A stretch of 64,000 nt of DNA, from the NCBI GenBank assembly GCA_015039365.1, contig WION01000019.1, positions 372,001 through 436,000 on the forward strand. The letters run 5' to 3'. Shown here piece by piece: positions 1-11,148 of this stretch. Within the stretch, counting starts at the first letter, position 1. Each line of letters opens with the position of its first letter. The position numbers and the translations under genes were made by a program. This stretch comes from Amanita rubescens (Eukaryota > Basidiomycota > Agaricomycetes > Agaricales > Amanitaceae). Under the pieces are notes generated by a model. It worked only from the letters and a program-made list of their open reading frames with translations. It did no database searches and was not told the origin of the DNA.

Positions 1-138
1 TCAAACTCACTTTTTCCACAATTGGGGCTGAAGTTGACGTTTGGAATCGGGCTCATGAGGCCGATTCAAAGGCCCAACTTGCAGTTGCCTCAACTATGAC
101 TTCAACTTCACATAATTACCTGATTTTGAGGTCCCAAT

Positions 139-672
139 TCACAATTCAAGGCCAAGTTGAGGCTTGAGTTGAGGCTTGAGTTGAGGCTCGAGTTGTCCTT
201 GAGTTGGGCATGTTTGAAACCCCCTATAGGTAAGCCAGTTCGGATTGTCGAGTTTGACGCGTGATGCATCGATTTCCCAAGTATCTCGTACTTGCTTGTT
301 GACGACACCTTGATCATAGGCTGCGTGAGATGCATATGCTATTACTCTTTTCGCTTCAGGTTCCGAAAGGGGTAAGCCGATACCTCCATGGCCTTCAATG
401 TTCAGGCAAGGGTAAGGACCAAAAGGCAAAATAGACGAATGTGCAAATGAGCCCGGTGCCTCCAGGTTTTTCTCTTTCAAAATCGATTCGAGATCCTCCT
501 ACAAGATAATATTTATTATATTTTACTTCATAATGAGCACCATACGTACACACAAATTCGGACCCTTTGTTTCGGATTCATCAGATTCCTCTGTTTCGGT
601 GCCGTTGCCTTCCTCAGAAGAGAGTTCCATAGGTTCAGCTTCCTGGGCAGGCTCGGTCGCGCTGGAGGCCAT
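139..672 (-). pseudogene. Truncated duplicate of the 2OG-Fe(II) oxygenase 5' end
   Basis: Two exons read on the minus strand: 672..550 and 498..139, joined by a 51-nt GTACGT...TAG intron at the same place as in the intact gene at 1177-4403. The product (about 160 aa) matches that gene's first ~130 residues: an acidic Ser/Glu-rich start, EDLES, PYPCLNIEG, IGLPLSE, EAKRVIA and VRDTWEID. Homology stops right after NWLTY. The frame then runs into a QLKPQLKPQL-type tail encoded by a 12-bp tandem repeat (156-191) and stops at 139. The iron-binding core is absent, so it cannot be an active dioxygenase. Whether the locus continues left of the window cannot be seen. Most likely a broken tandem copy; expression as a short protein is possible. 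Confidence 0.7.
156..191. repeat. 12-bp direct repeat, 3 copies
   Basis: Three near-identical copies of gttgaggcttga in tandem. On the minus strand they encode the Gln-Leu-Lys-Pro repeats that end the truncated oxygenase copy. Confidence 0.8.
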
Positions 673-1176
673 CGTAGTCGCAGAAGAGGTAAAAAGAAAT
701 CGTAACGCGTGGTGCTGGGTAAAAAATACTTATTGACGCGAGTCGCGATCAAAAGCCCTAGTACGTAAGGTCCAGACTCATGTCCATTGCAACTTCAGTA
801 CAATCCCAGTGACCCCGTATAGTACCAGGGATCTACGCTGGGCGCGCCACGCGATATCATAACAATGTAACGCGCATTGAAGGAAGAGCCTGAGGAAGGT
901 CGCATTTTTTCGAGATCAACATCCGCGATCAAATACGACAAATATTGTACATCTATGATCTCGGAACTTGTCAGGCTAACGAGATATCAATATAAGCACA
1001 CCGCACCGCGGTACCACGATTACGAATGAGCCATACTTCTTAGCTCCTTTGAATCCTCCGTGCACGTTGAATAGTTTTTTGCTCAGGACATGTCGAAATT
1101 ATTAATGTACATAGCTATTTTTAAATACAGTTAGAGCTAAATATAAGTAGACTGTTAAAATTTCACGAGATACGTA
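673..1176. other. Intergenic, no gene seen
   Basis: About 500 bases between the truncated copy (5' side) and the 3' end of the intact oxygenase gene. Stops in all frames and no recognisable motif. It must hold the promoter of the truncated copy and the terminator of the intact gene. Confidence 0.5.
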
Positions 1177-4100
1177 TCAGTCCTCAGAAAGATCAATGAC
1201 CTTGGATGCAAGTTTCCTTTTCCCCCCTATTACTGAAGTTGTCTTGTTGGTTGTCTTGTTGGCGGTTGATGTGGTTGACGTTGATGCAGGGCCAGGCACA
1301 TTCTGCTGCTGCTGACGCTGAACTACCGGCTTGTCCAAGAGGAATGCAGCTTCACCCTTCACGGCCTTGCAAACGTCGACATATCGATTTCCCATGATCT
1401 TCTCAACATTTTTCGCGCCAATCGCGCGAAACATGCCGTTAATAATTTGAAGCCGGTAGCCCCAAGTACTCGCAGCAGCGGCCGCGGGAGTTTTCGTGAC
1501 TACTAGACTATGAGGGCTTCCACGACGTATAGTTTCGTGTGTCACAAGGTCTCGAGCGCTATTCATCTGATACTCCAAGTGACTTCTTCTCTTTTGGGCG
1601 AAACAGAAGGTATGATGTGACCCCTTTCCGGCCATAAAGCAATCTAGTTCCTGACAGTCACCGCAACCGCAACCAATTTTGCGTGCTAGTTGTATATGTT
1701 GGCCCTTTGCACCAAGCAAGTGACATAGGCAGTGGGAAATCACCAGACGGAAAAAATAGATGAAAGGCGGAGCGCAGACATCGGTGTTTGTCTTTTGTAG
1801 GAGTTTGCAGAGCTCGGGAACGAGAGGTGTATAGATTGTACTGAACTTGTTGACCAGTTCACCTGACACGTTCCATATTCGGTCAAGAAAAGAGCGGCAC
1901 GTATCGATCTGACGAGTAAGAAGGCATAACTCGATAAAATCGACCATACGAGCCAACGTTTGTCCATTAACACCGGGATAGTGCGAGGAGTTCCAGCTAG
2001 TGGTTGATGGTCCTGATACTGCCACATTCAATTGTTTTCCGGCGCAGTCAAGGCATTTCCTAACAAACTCCTGCAACATACGAGCTGCCTCAGATTCTGG
2101 ATCGTCGTTCCCTGCGCACTGGGCTACAGTTTTCTCTAGAACGACAGCCTGGTTCAGATGAAGGTCCCTGACAAGCGCAGTTAAGAAAACGAAGGCATTT
2201 TCATAAATAAATTTTTCGATGGGTCTGAACAAGGACATTAGCGACAGTCCGGTTTTGAAAATGTTCAATAGGCAACATACATTTGTCGGATGCTTTGAAT
2301 CCCATTGTCACAGACCATGGAGATAAACAGTGGTACGTCGTTAACATTGGCAGTAGCATAGGATGTCAGGGCGACCGCGGTCTCATTTAAGCACCATTCT
2401 TGAATTGCATCCTGCTCGTCAGACTCTGATGCAGCCTGACAAATAGCGTTGATAAATGCGAGTCTATCGGGGAAGCGTTTTTGACGCAACAGGTCCTCGA
2501 TGCTATATATTAATGATGTGAGTAAGAGTAAAACATCAAACTCTGGAAGTATACCTTGTGCGAGTTTTGTCAAATTTGAAGACGCGCCACGCCCGAACAA
2601 GCCCATCTTCGCCCTGTACCTGCAAATTGTAACTTTTGAGTAGATCTTGCCACATTGCAAAATCGTTCCATTTGTAAGCATAATCAAGCATGGTCTTCAC
2701 AGCTGAGATCTTGTCGCTGCCTGCATTGTGAAGGTTGCTAATGATGTCCTTCGCCAAAAGTTTATCTTTTTCCGTAGGTGATTCCGCAGAAAGTGACTCC
2801 TTGAATAAACCTATCGCGTATCCTATTCCCCCCTTCTGCATCAGAATATCAGGGAGTTGATCTGAGAGCATTAGTACGAAGACGGAGCGATAGTACCCTA
2901 TGCACAGGTAAGTATCGTGAACAATGTTCATAGGGGTAGGCCACGTACAGTAATCGATTGTGGCTCCTTCGTTACCAGTGTAGCCGCTCTCCTCCGTGTT
3001 ATCAGGATTCTCGCCATCGAGAGCATGTTTCGGAAGAAAGCAATCTTCACTAACCCGAACAGACTGGTAGGAACTACCGTTAAGCACAACATTCCCATCC
3101 AAGTCAAATATCTTCGAGAGGCTGATGTCTACCTCCCCGTCGAGGTCGTCGTCCCGCATGTGGGATGCGCATCCACGTCGACGCTTTGACCAGCCACAAC
3201 CATTATCGTCTGAATCATAATCTGAAACATGATACTTCATGTTTGCGAGGAGAATCACAAAGCCTAGCCCTTCTGCGGCCGCACGGACAAGTGCGACTCT
3301 TTCGTCGTCCTCTCCCTTCAGGCAGGCTTCCCCGTGTTTGAAATCCGCCTCGCTATACTTGTGTTGCAGGAGATACGCAATGTAATTACATTCATCCGGT
3401 TCCACATATCTTCCCTTCTCCCAATTACGCAGTACTCGTCTGAGTTCTGCACATGGTCCATCATCAGTTGGAGCTTTGGGTAGCGCCATGCGTGGTGATG
3501 TATTAATAAGGTTATAGGAAAGCGCAAATCGGTACCCTGAAGTGATTGGCGTCACTTCATGTAATACGTCGGTGTACCAAGCAAGGACAGCAGTATTTGC
3601 CAAAGAGGATGCAGAGAAATCAATAACCTGTGATTTCAATGCATGGGCAAGGAGAACCGCGCCACCGGTGTATTGGGAAGGTAGGAGAATGATCATGGTC
3701 GCGAACATGCCATCCGCCTTTTGAGTACTATCCGAACCTCGTCAGAAAAAGGAATTTGGTAAAAATAAGAATTGAAACAGACTCTCTATGTGGAAGAAAA
3801 CTACGTGGATATCAGCTAATACATTATTAGGGAAAAAAAATTGTCTCACCGCGAACCAGTCTCATAAACTAAAAGCTTGTAAAACTCGCACTGCGGCGGA
3901 GTCTCATATTTTTTCAAGCCGAGGCTGGAGCACACCGTCGTAACGGCTAGGTCCCGTATATAGGTAAGCCAGTTCGGATTTTCGAATTTGACGCGTCCCG
4001 GATCGATTTCCCAAGTATCCCGTACTTCTTTGTTAATGATAGTCTGGTCACCTTGACCATAGGGCGCCTGAGACGCGCATGCTATTACTCTTTTCGCGTC

Positions 4101-4403
4101 AACTTCAGTCAGGGGTAATCCAATACGCCCAAGGCCCTCGATGTTCAGGCAAGGGTAAGGCGCAAAAGGCAAAAGAGACGAATATGCGTATGAGCCCGGC
4201 ACCTCCAGTTTTTCTTCTGCTAATGCCGATTCGAGATCCTCCTACGAAATGTGGTATTATATTTTACTTCTTAACAGAGCTGTACGTACACATATATGCT
4301 CTGTTCTCGATTCATCAGATTGCGGCTCTGTATCCGGTTGGGAGCCGTCACCCTCTTCAGAGGAGAGCTCTAGAAGACTTCGCTCGTTCGCGCTTGAGAT
4401 CAT
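1177..4403 (-). CDS. 2OG-Fe(II) oxygenase family protein (prolyl-4-hydroxylase-like)
   Basis: Six exons: 4403..4290, 4241..3850, 3800..3783, 3727..2555, 2502..2281, 2224..1177; 988 aa, all phases consistent. The N-terminal third is the HxD-type 2OG-Fe(II) dioxygenase domain common in Agaricomycetes. The iron ligands are visible as H173-R-D175 (in FLPHRDT) and distal H231 (YTDVLHEV), with the 2-oxoglutarate arginine in TSGYR (R241). The HRD motif lies on an 18-nt micro-exon; without it the motif is lost. The C-terminal ~600 residues are a helical region of unknown function with a CGCGDCQELDC cysteine cluster (exon 6) that may bind metal, and a low-complexity basic tail. Substrate is unknown. 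Start chosen at the ATG opening the acidic exon shared with the truncated copy. Divergently transcribed from the F-box gene. Confidence 0.85.
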
Positions 4404-4640
4404 GATAAGACGCAAGACAAAAGACAAAAGATTGTGACGCGTCGGCGGCGTCGCGTCGCTTGCGCCACTGCGCCGTGTGGTGGTTGAAAAGTCGCGGTCA
4501 CGTGTCTCCTTACGTGTTCATAATTGGTAATCATCTCTTCAAAGGTTCATTGAAAGGCTGGGTGATCCATAGGACTGTTAACGTTCAATGTAAGTAGTAA
4601 GAAATTGTGCAGGAAGCGAATATCTAACGTTAAGGTGCTG

Positions 4641-4672
4641 AGCCAATCATCATTATGGCGGTATATATATAG
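4641..4672 (+). promoter_or_regulatory. CCAAT box and TATA box of the F-box gene
   Basis: CCAAT at about 4642 and TATATATATA at 4661-4672, about 30-40 nt before the ATG at 4703. Orientation and spacing fit a core promoter for the plus-strand gene. Confidence 0.6.
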
Positions 4673-4702
4673 AAGCTAGTATGGGCGGAGCCTCAGATCC
4701 AT

Positions 4703-6488
4703 ATGAGACAAAAATCCGAGACATCCAGCTCTTTCATAGCCATGAGACTTCGGCGTAGTGATAAGCGCGCTACCTTGTTGAATCTACTGCAGCCTCCCTT
4801 GGCCGAACTTCCATTCGAGTTGCTAGACCGGATTTTCGCGCACGCACGTTTACTCCATATAACCCACTCTTATCAGTCTTTTCTGAATCGGGTTGCAGTT
4901 CACAAGGGACCCTGATACAACTTTTGAAGAGCTGAAATCCCTTCGTCTGGTTTGCAGAAGTTTTGACCAAGCTGCGCGATGCAGAGTCTTGTCCCGTGTC
5001 CGCTTATTTGGCAATGGCGACAACCCCATGTCCAATATGCTTCAACTCCATGCTATACTCTCTTCCAACCTAAACGGTCATCTGGAAGCTACAACTACGC
5101 TTGTGATGGGCAGTTGGAAATGGAGATACAGCAAACCGCTATTCGTGTCCTTCAGGCAAATGCGCAATTTCCGTGTGTCAAAGGTTCTTGGAATCTTCTG
5201 GAATTCTACGTTTATTCCATTGGCGTATCTTCTTGTGATCCTTTGCGCCCCGCATTTATTTGTTTTGGGCATACATGATTCAGTTGCCCGCTTGTTTACA
5301 AGATATCGCCTGTCACACGCTTCGGTACTCAATATGCCTCGTGTTCGTCGCGTCATGTGAGTTGGCTGTGATGATTCTGAGACTAAACTGACGATCTCAC
5401 AGATGGAAAGCGGATTGGGATGCACCGAATTGGATAACGTCTAATACAGTCAAGCTGCTCCTAGAATTTCAACAGCTGTCCGAGCTGGTGCTTCTGCTCG
5501 ACGACGGCCAAGATCTGAGCTACATCTTCAAATGCCTCTCCAAATTACACAATTTACACCAGCTGAGGATTGAACTTACCAGACGAGTTGGCTTCTGGTA
5601 TCGCAGTCGGCCCAATCCTCTTAATGATTTGGGAAAAGTTATAGGAGCGAATCTTAATCTTACTCACCTCGAGCTATTTCTAAACAAACACGCGCAAGTG
5701 AGCTGCTCTGCGGTCTTTGGCCATGTACCTGCCTGTAGTCCTTTGAAGCTGGAACACCTCAGCATATCAGATAGTTTCTCCGATGTCCAGGCCATTGTCC
5801 CTCATATACGCTTCTTGAACTCCATCAATTTTTACGCATACTACGATCAAATACTTCCGGTATTGCATTCCGAGCGTATATTCCCGCCATTCATCCAAGC
5901 CTCACTTATTCATAATAATTTGCTTGACTATCTCAGTGGCCATCCGCACATTATCAGTCTTTTTATCCACAATTGTTACGGAGAGGCCACTGGGACGACG
6001 ATACTAGGAATTATGGCTCGACATTCTGAAAGCTTGAAATATTTCGGCACCACTTCTGGGGGCCTCTTTCGCTGTCTACGACGCGTTCAGAATGAACTTT
6101 TGTTGCAGCAGTGCACGAAACTCAACCAACTCTTGCTCGTGCCTTGGCCGTTTCAGGAGCTCAGTCCTTTCTTGAGCGATACAATGTCACTGGAGATCGT
6201 GAGTGAACAATCGCCGGAATGAGGTTTCTGGTGGTACTAAGAATGTTCTTATAGGCCGAGACATTGCCAATTATCGCTCGTTTGCCGAGCTCATTGACAC
6301 TTGTGGTCACCGATCCGATAGCGTTCAAAGCATGTGTTAAACATTGCCGTCAGTCACAGGATCCTTTGATCCATGACCTAGCTGGGCGTATTGTGCGCGG
6401 GGAACCCAAGTTACTATGGTATGGGGAGCATGGACGTGAGTGGTGGTGGGCTGGTTGTTGTGGCAACCTCATCTTTTGTGAGTGCTGA
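4703..6488 (+). CDS. F-box protein with leucine-rich C-terminal region
   Basis: Exons 4703..4843, 4899..5356, 5403..6198, 6255..6488; 542 aa. Residues ~31-70 form an F-box (LAELPFELLDRIFAH, then LRLVCRSFDQAARCRVLSRV), the surface that binds Skp1 in SCF ubiquitin ligases. The rest is leucine-rich with degenerate LRR-like strands (LHNLHQLRIELT, LTHLELFLNKH, LKYFGTTSGG), as in the many F-box proteins of Agaricomycetes. Target unknown. The first intron only keeps frame if its donor is GC (GCACGT at 4844); no GT donor in the right phase is present. The alternative is a frameshift. Other introns are standard GTGAGT...AG. Confidence 0.75.
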
Positions 6489-7294
6489 CACTGCCGAAGA
6501 CTGTACAAGGCTAACTTCAGAGCAGAAGGCGCAGTAGGTTGCCAGTGACGGCAGTTGTTGCCAGGGTATTTCGTCTGGTGTAGCTATGAAATTACAAGCC
6601 AATTTACGATTCCAATTCTTCCCTACCCAACTCTAAGTAAAACACCTAGTATCACGGTTGTGATGCGCCTCGCCTACTCAAGCCATCCCACCAGCTTGAC
6701 GCGCAGAATCAAGCACACCAAGAAACCACCAACGACACAATCTACATCGTAAACACGGAAATGATTGTTCCAGCACTGGCCGTCTATCAGAATTGGCACC
6801 CATAAGGCAAAGTTGGTAAAAGGATGCTCGCTTGTTCGAATGGTGCCGCTGTTTCGGCCGCCGTCAAAGGTGAATATTTGGTGCTACAGAAAGGACCAAC
6901 GGCCAGGAAGCTTGGAGTCCATCCTACTCGAGAGCATTTGAGTTTGTCTCCACCGAACACAAATACGCCAATCGCTTCGTCCTGGATCCCTTGCAAACTC
7001 TTTGAGGGCATACCGCACAGGGACGGTTGTAGTTCCCCCGATCTGTTGCGTTGTGTTGCTTGGCGCGGAGGAAGATTGACCAACATCTTCTTCCCGCATC
7101 GTTAAGATGGTTGAACAGCTAATCTACAGCACGCCCCGCATTACGTTTGTCACTTAATAGCACCTAAAATCTTAGAGTACTGAGCCAATACGTGTTTCCT
7201 AAAGGGTATATATACTGAAAGGTACACATGCATAAGTTTTTAGCCACCGAAAATGTCCTGAAAATAGGACGATAAGACTGAGGTAGCCTCGAGC
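6489..7294. other. Gene-free stretch holding the left boundary of the tandem duplication
   Basis: No convincing coding exon. From about 6967 the sequence is the left end of the duplicated unit and is found again from about 12310. The stretch ends in the 3' flank of gene A1, with a CCAAT/TATA-like module at 7185-7214. Confidence 0.5.
7185..7214 (+). promoter_or_regulatory. CCAAT/TATA-like module in the 3' flank of A1
   Basis: CCAAT at 7185, then TTTCCTAAAGGG and TATATATA at 7207-7214. The same CCTAAAGGGTATATA core lies downstream of B1 (9718-9732), A2 (12664-12680) and B2 (15147-15161). On the plus strand it resembles a core promoter pointing into the 3' ends of the minus-strand genes. Read on the minus strand it could instead be part of a 3'UTR or terminator. 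Confidence 0.35.
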
Positions 7295-8873
7295 TCATGC
7301 CCAGAATAATACTGTCAACAAAAGGGATGCCAAAGACCATAAAATAGCCATCTGTGGTTTATCTTTTTTGGAGGCATTGTATACCCACGTAGGGGTCGAA
7401 GTGGTACTTGCGCTCACGGGGGTCGTACCTAGTCCAATACTAGCAAAAAGGAGATATTAGTAAGCTACCACAAAAAGATAACTTGTAGCACGTACATAAA
7501 CTGGTTGAACTGGAATGACCAACTGCTGTCGGATGATTGAAGATCCCTGCCTGACAACGCAGGGCCATTGATGTAGATGGTGATATTGTTAGACGACGCG
7601 CTAGTGAGCAGAGGGCCCAATGAATTGTATGTGCAGTTGTTCGACAAGTCGCCAAGATTAGTGTCCGATTGCACACCATTGATATAGACCGTGAATGAGA
7701 CGCTGAAAACTGCGACGTCGAGGTAAGCGTATTGGCCTAGATCAAGTTAGCTACAGAACTCCAAGCTAGATAGCGCATATTCTCTTACTGGAATAAGGTG
7801 GCGTGATGAACGTGAACCACTCATCTGCGGTCACAGTTATTTTGGACTGCTGCGTCGAGTTGCATATAGAGGCTTGAACTAACCATCCGCTGCTCCACGT
7901 AATTTGCGTGTCGCTTTCGGAAATGACGATATTAGCGTAACCAGGTTCAGCGGTGGGTGTAGGTTGTATGGAAAAGTTTGGCGAAGAGGCCGTTGGTGTC
8001 GCTGTCCCGACGCGATCAGCAGGAATATAACAACCGGACAATGCGGCAAACTCACTGGTAGGTGTGTTCACTTCGGTGGATGAGGTTGTAGTAGTGGGCG
8101 TGTGCGACGTAGTGGTGGGAGCACCTCCGCCTCCGTTTCCGCCACCCCCGCCGTTACCACCACCTCCATTATTACCTCCGCCACCTCCATTACCTCCACT
8201 CCCGCCACCACCGACAGAACCAGTACAAATTTGCCCATTAGGACAGCAGCCAATCCGGCCATTCGATGCCACCGCGCAGTACCAGCTACCAAGGCATAAG
8301 TTATCAATAATCATTTTAATAAGAATAAAAACCCCGATTCTCACCCAGAGGAACAACATCCTCCATCTAATAATCAAAAGGTTCATCCGCGAACAGCACG
8401 ACAATAACTAAGAGTACTCACCACGGCAACATTCTTCTCCTTTATTGCAGCAATAAATACCTTGACAACTGTTTTGGCTGTCATAGCAACAGTCTATACA
8501 GTCATAGTCAAGATGTGGATCAGCCGCGGTGCCACAGTGTACTTACGTCCAGGCGCACTACACCATTGACCAGCTGGACAGCAATGCCCTTTGAAATACT
8601 CGTCATTCACCGCCGACCGTTAAAAACGCGCGACTCACGATCTGAACAACATTGGCCACCCACAGGGCAACACACCCCAGTAGCCGAGCAATAACCATAA
8701 CCCGGATAGCACGACTGTCGCACAACGAGCAAGCCACGAATGACTTTTGACCCGTCCGAGCCTACGGCTTTGTTGGACTGGAAGGTGGGAGGTTGGAACT
8801 CTACGGCACTGACTTGATGGCTGATTGTCAATACTAGCAGAGAGAGACCAAGAATTCCTGCGAGATGACGCAT
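7295..8873 (-). CDS. Secreted cysteine-rich modular protein A1, probable GPI/TM anchor
   Basis: Seven exons: 8873..8639, 8588..8547, 8493..8422, 8366..8345, 8285..7789, 7736..7496, 7439..7295; 417 aa. Signal peptide (1-23, MRHLAGILGLSLLVLTIS). Residues ~48-145 carry about 22 cysteines in CC-x-G-x-x-C modules (CCPVGGQCC, HCCPAGQWC, YCCNKGEECC, GGCCSSG, GCCPNGQIC) resembling granulin-like repeats. A poly-Gly/Asn linker, a Thr/Ser-rich stretch and a domain with TQITWSSGW, NSTQQSK and NNITIYINGP follow; by its strand-like pattern this may be a beta-sandwich that binds carbohydrate (inference). The end is hydrophobic (MAILWSLASLLLTVLFWA) and fits a GPI signal or TM anchor. Exons 2 and 3 are phase 1-1. 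A TATAAAA at 8973-8965 lies ~95 nt upstream. No named family recognised. Confidence 0.75.
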
Positions 8874-8964
8874 TGTGGTATACACGTGAATAGTACCAGG
8901 AGTCTTCGTAGAGTGGGCGGGAAAAGAGGTCAAGGAACCCCATCAGAACCTGTCTACATGTTGG

Positions 8965-8973
8965 TTTTATACC
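8965..8973 (-). promoter_or_regulatory. TATA box of A1
   Basis: TATAAAA on the minus strand about 95 nt before the A1 start codon. The same element sits about 100 nt before the A2 start, near 14432. Confidence 0.5.
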
Positions 8974-9776
8974 GTCAGGGGAACAGGATGGCTGTTCGCT
9001 CAAATGCCGATTTGTTCATTGAAATGGACCGTGTGATCTTGAATGTCTGGTTGCTATTTGTAGTATTAATAATTACGTACTATACACACGCGACGATCTC
9101 TATCAGTCATAAGAACTTGTTTTGCTGTTTTACTTGCATGCTGGTTGGTCTACTTTGAAACGCTTGAAAATCCCAAGGGTTGGCAAGGGAAAATGAAAAT
9201 TCCACAGGTATGGTGACGGACCCTGGCTGAAGCTGGCTTTTGACATTTGAAACATTTTCCAACTGCAGTAGCAACGAGAACTTGCCCTCAGCCCTGAGCG
9301 TTTGATTGAGCGTCTTGGCACAGGCACCTGATATACTTACCAGCATTGTTTCCATAAAAGAACATATTGAAACATTGACTAGTGACTGTTGCTCCACAAC
9401 CTTGCGATGTGTAATCATTGAATCAAACGGGCTGTGGACACGATATCTGGGCGTTTATCGATAAGTAATGATCGGCTCACCGCTCCCAAAGTCATGTCTT
9501 CATCCTTCTTTTCTTTACAAGATCCTAAGCTTCTCCCAGTCTCTCCCTCACTGCCGCTCTTCTCGACCTGGAGTCTTTCCTCTTGATCAACAGACCTAGA
9601 AAACTTCAGATTTACTCGCTTAAAGAGAGGAAAAGAGATTCAATGCGCAATTGGCTTGGCCGCTATTTATCGTTATTGGCGTTTCTACTCGGCTTTCGCC
9701 CGAGTCAATACATGGTTCCTAAAGGGTATATACAAAATGTGATGATGCACAAGGTTTTTCAACACCCGAAAAATGC
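8974..9776. other. A1-B1 intergenic region, no gene seen
   Basis: 5' flank of A1 running into the 3' flank of B1. Short open frames on both strands are not conserved in frame with the unit 2 copy (14335-15199), where indels disrupt them. Contains the second CCTAAAGGGTATATA module at 9718-9732. Confidence 0.5.
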
Positions 9777-10755
9777 CTACGTCCAAAACACTGCTGCTAA
9801 CAAAATAGAAATCAAAGATGATAACATAACTTGCGGTTTATCGCTGATGGCAGCATTAAGCTGCGTCGACGTCGCGGTCGAACTCGAAGAACTCGCTGCA
9901 GTCGCGATTAACTGTTGTCCAACGCTAGCAAAACAGAGATTAGCACTGTTGACACGAAAAAAGACAAAAAAGTACGTTACATAAACTGGTTGAACATGAA
10001 CGATCAATTCCGGTCGGACGATCCTGACGAGGGACCATTGACGTAAATGGTGATATTATTGGTGAATGAGCCGGTAAGCAAAGGGCCCAACGCATGGTAG
10101 GTGCAATTGTTGGACAAATCGCCAAGGCCAGCGTCTGGTTGCATGCCGTTGATGTAGACCGTGAAGGAAGCGTTTGACACCGCGAGGTCGATGTAGATGT
10201 ATGGGCCTACATCGAATCAGCTGCAGAAACCAAACCTGAGGCGCAGCGTGAGTTCTTACTGGAATTAGACGGCGTGATGAGCGTGAACCACTCATTTGGC
10301 TTGGTAGTTGTTTTAGACTGTTGCGTCGAGTCGCATGAAGAGATTTGAACGTCCCATCCGCTGCTCCATGTCATTTGGGTGCTGCTTTGGGTGATAACGA
10401 TGTTGGTGTAACCGGGATCGGGAGTCGGCGTGGACAAGCTTGGCGAAGAGGACACCGGTGTCTCTGTCACGACGCAATTAGGAGGAATGTAACAATCGGG
10501 TAATGCGGTAATCTCACTTGTGGTTGTGTTCACGCTGGTGGATGATGACGAAGCGCTGGGGTTACTTCCGCGTCCATTTCCGCTGGTACTGCCATTGCCT
10601 CTACCAGTACAGTTTTCCCCGTTAGGCCAGCGATGGATGGCATTTGACCCGCCAGCATCTACGGCTTTGTTGGACCGAGGTTGGAGTCGGAATGTGCTGA
10701 CTTGGCTGCTAATCGTCAATAGCAGAAACAGAATATTACCTGCGAGGCGACGCAT
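9777..10755 (-). pseudogene. B1: shorter paralogue of A with a premature stop
   Basis: Exons 10755..10260, 10206..9981, 9924..9777, colinear with intact B2. Signal peptide MRRLAGNILFLLLTISSQVS, a short NGENCTG remnant, a Gly/Ser/Thr-rich linker and the same C-terminal domain as A (TQMTWSSGW, STQQSK, NNITIYVNGP). TGA at 10006-10004 replaces the TGG tryptophan of B2 (DRN-W-SF), removing ~60 residues including the last exon and its hydrophobic anchor. Either a recent pseudogene, or a soluble, unanchored form if the message is stable. The remaining frame downstream of the stop is still open, so inactivation is recent. Confidence 0.75.
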
Positions 10756-11148
10756 CGCGGTTCGTAGGGGGAAAAAAGACCACGATATATATGATAGTTT
10801 TTATACTTACAGGGAAGCGAAATGGCAGTCATTTGCCGACTTACTTACACCCTGTGATGCTGGTCGGAGGCAATGGTGTGCTGTCTGCATGCTAATTATA
10901 AATTGAGTATGACGCACGCGGCTCGGGATCAGGGATCTTCATTTCCGTCCGACGATCATCATGATTCATAAGAACCACTTTTTTGTGTTCGCAGTATTTA
11001 CTGACCTGCCATAGCTTGCTTTGAGATGCACGAATCAAGGAAAGATGGAAGGTTTCTGGTGATGTGACTGCCAATCTACCCAGGTCCCAAATTCGATCAA
11101 CAACTGTGTCCGCTCCAAATGACCCCTATCTAATCCTCCGCACCAACC

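Noticed and set aside
3728..3849. A single 122-nt intron in the oxygenase gene
   Set aside because: It keeps frame but removes the His-x-Asp iron motif; two ~50-nt introns around an 18-nt exon restore the motif with standard splice sites.
8064..8411. Proline-rich open frame on the plus strand (and its copy at 13532-13927)
   Set aside because: It is the exact antisense of the poly-Gly linker of gene A; the minus-strand reading has signal peptide, splice sites and cysteine modules.
9583..9984. 133-codon plus-strand frame between A1 and B1
   Set aside because: The matching unit 2 sequence breaks the frame, and its 3' part is antisense to the B last exon.
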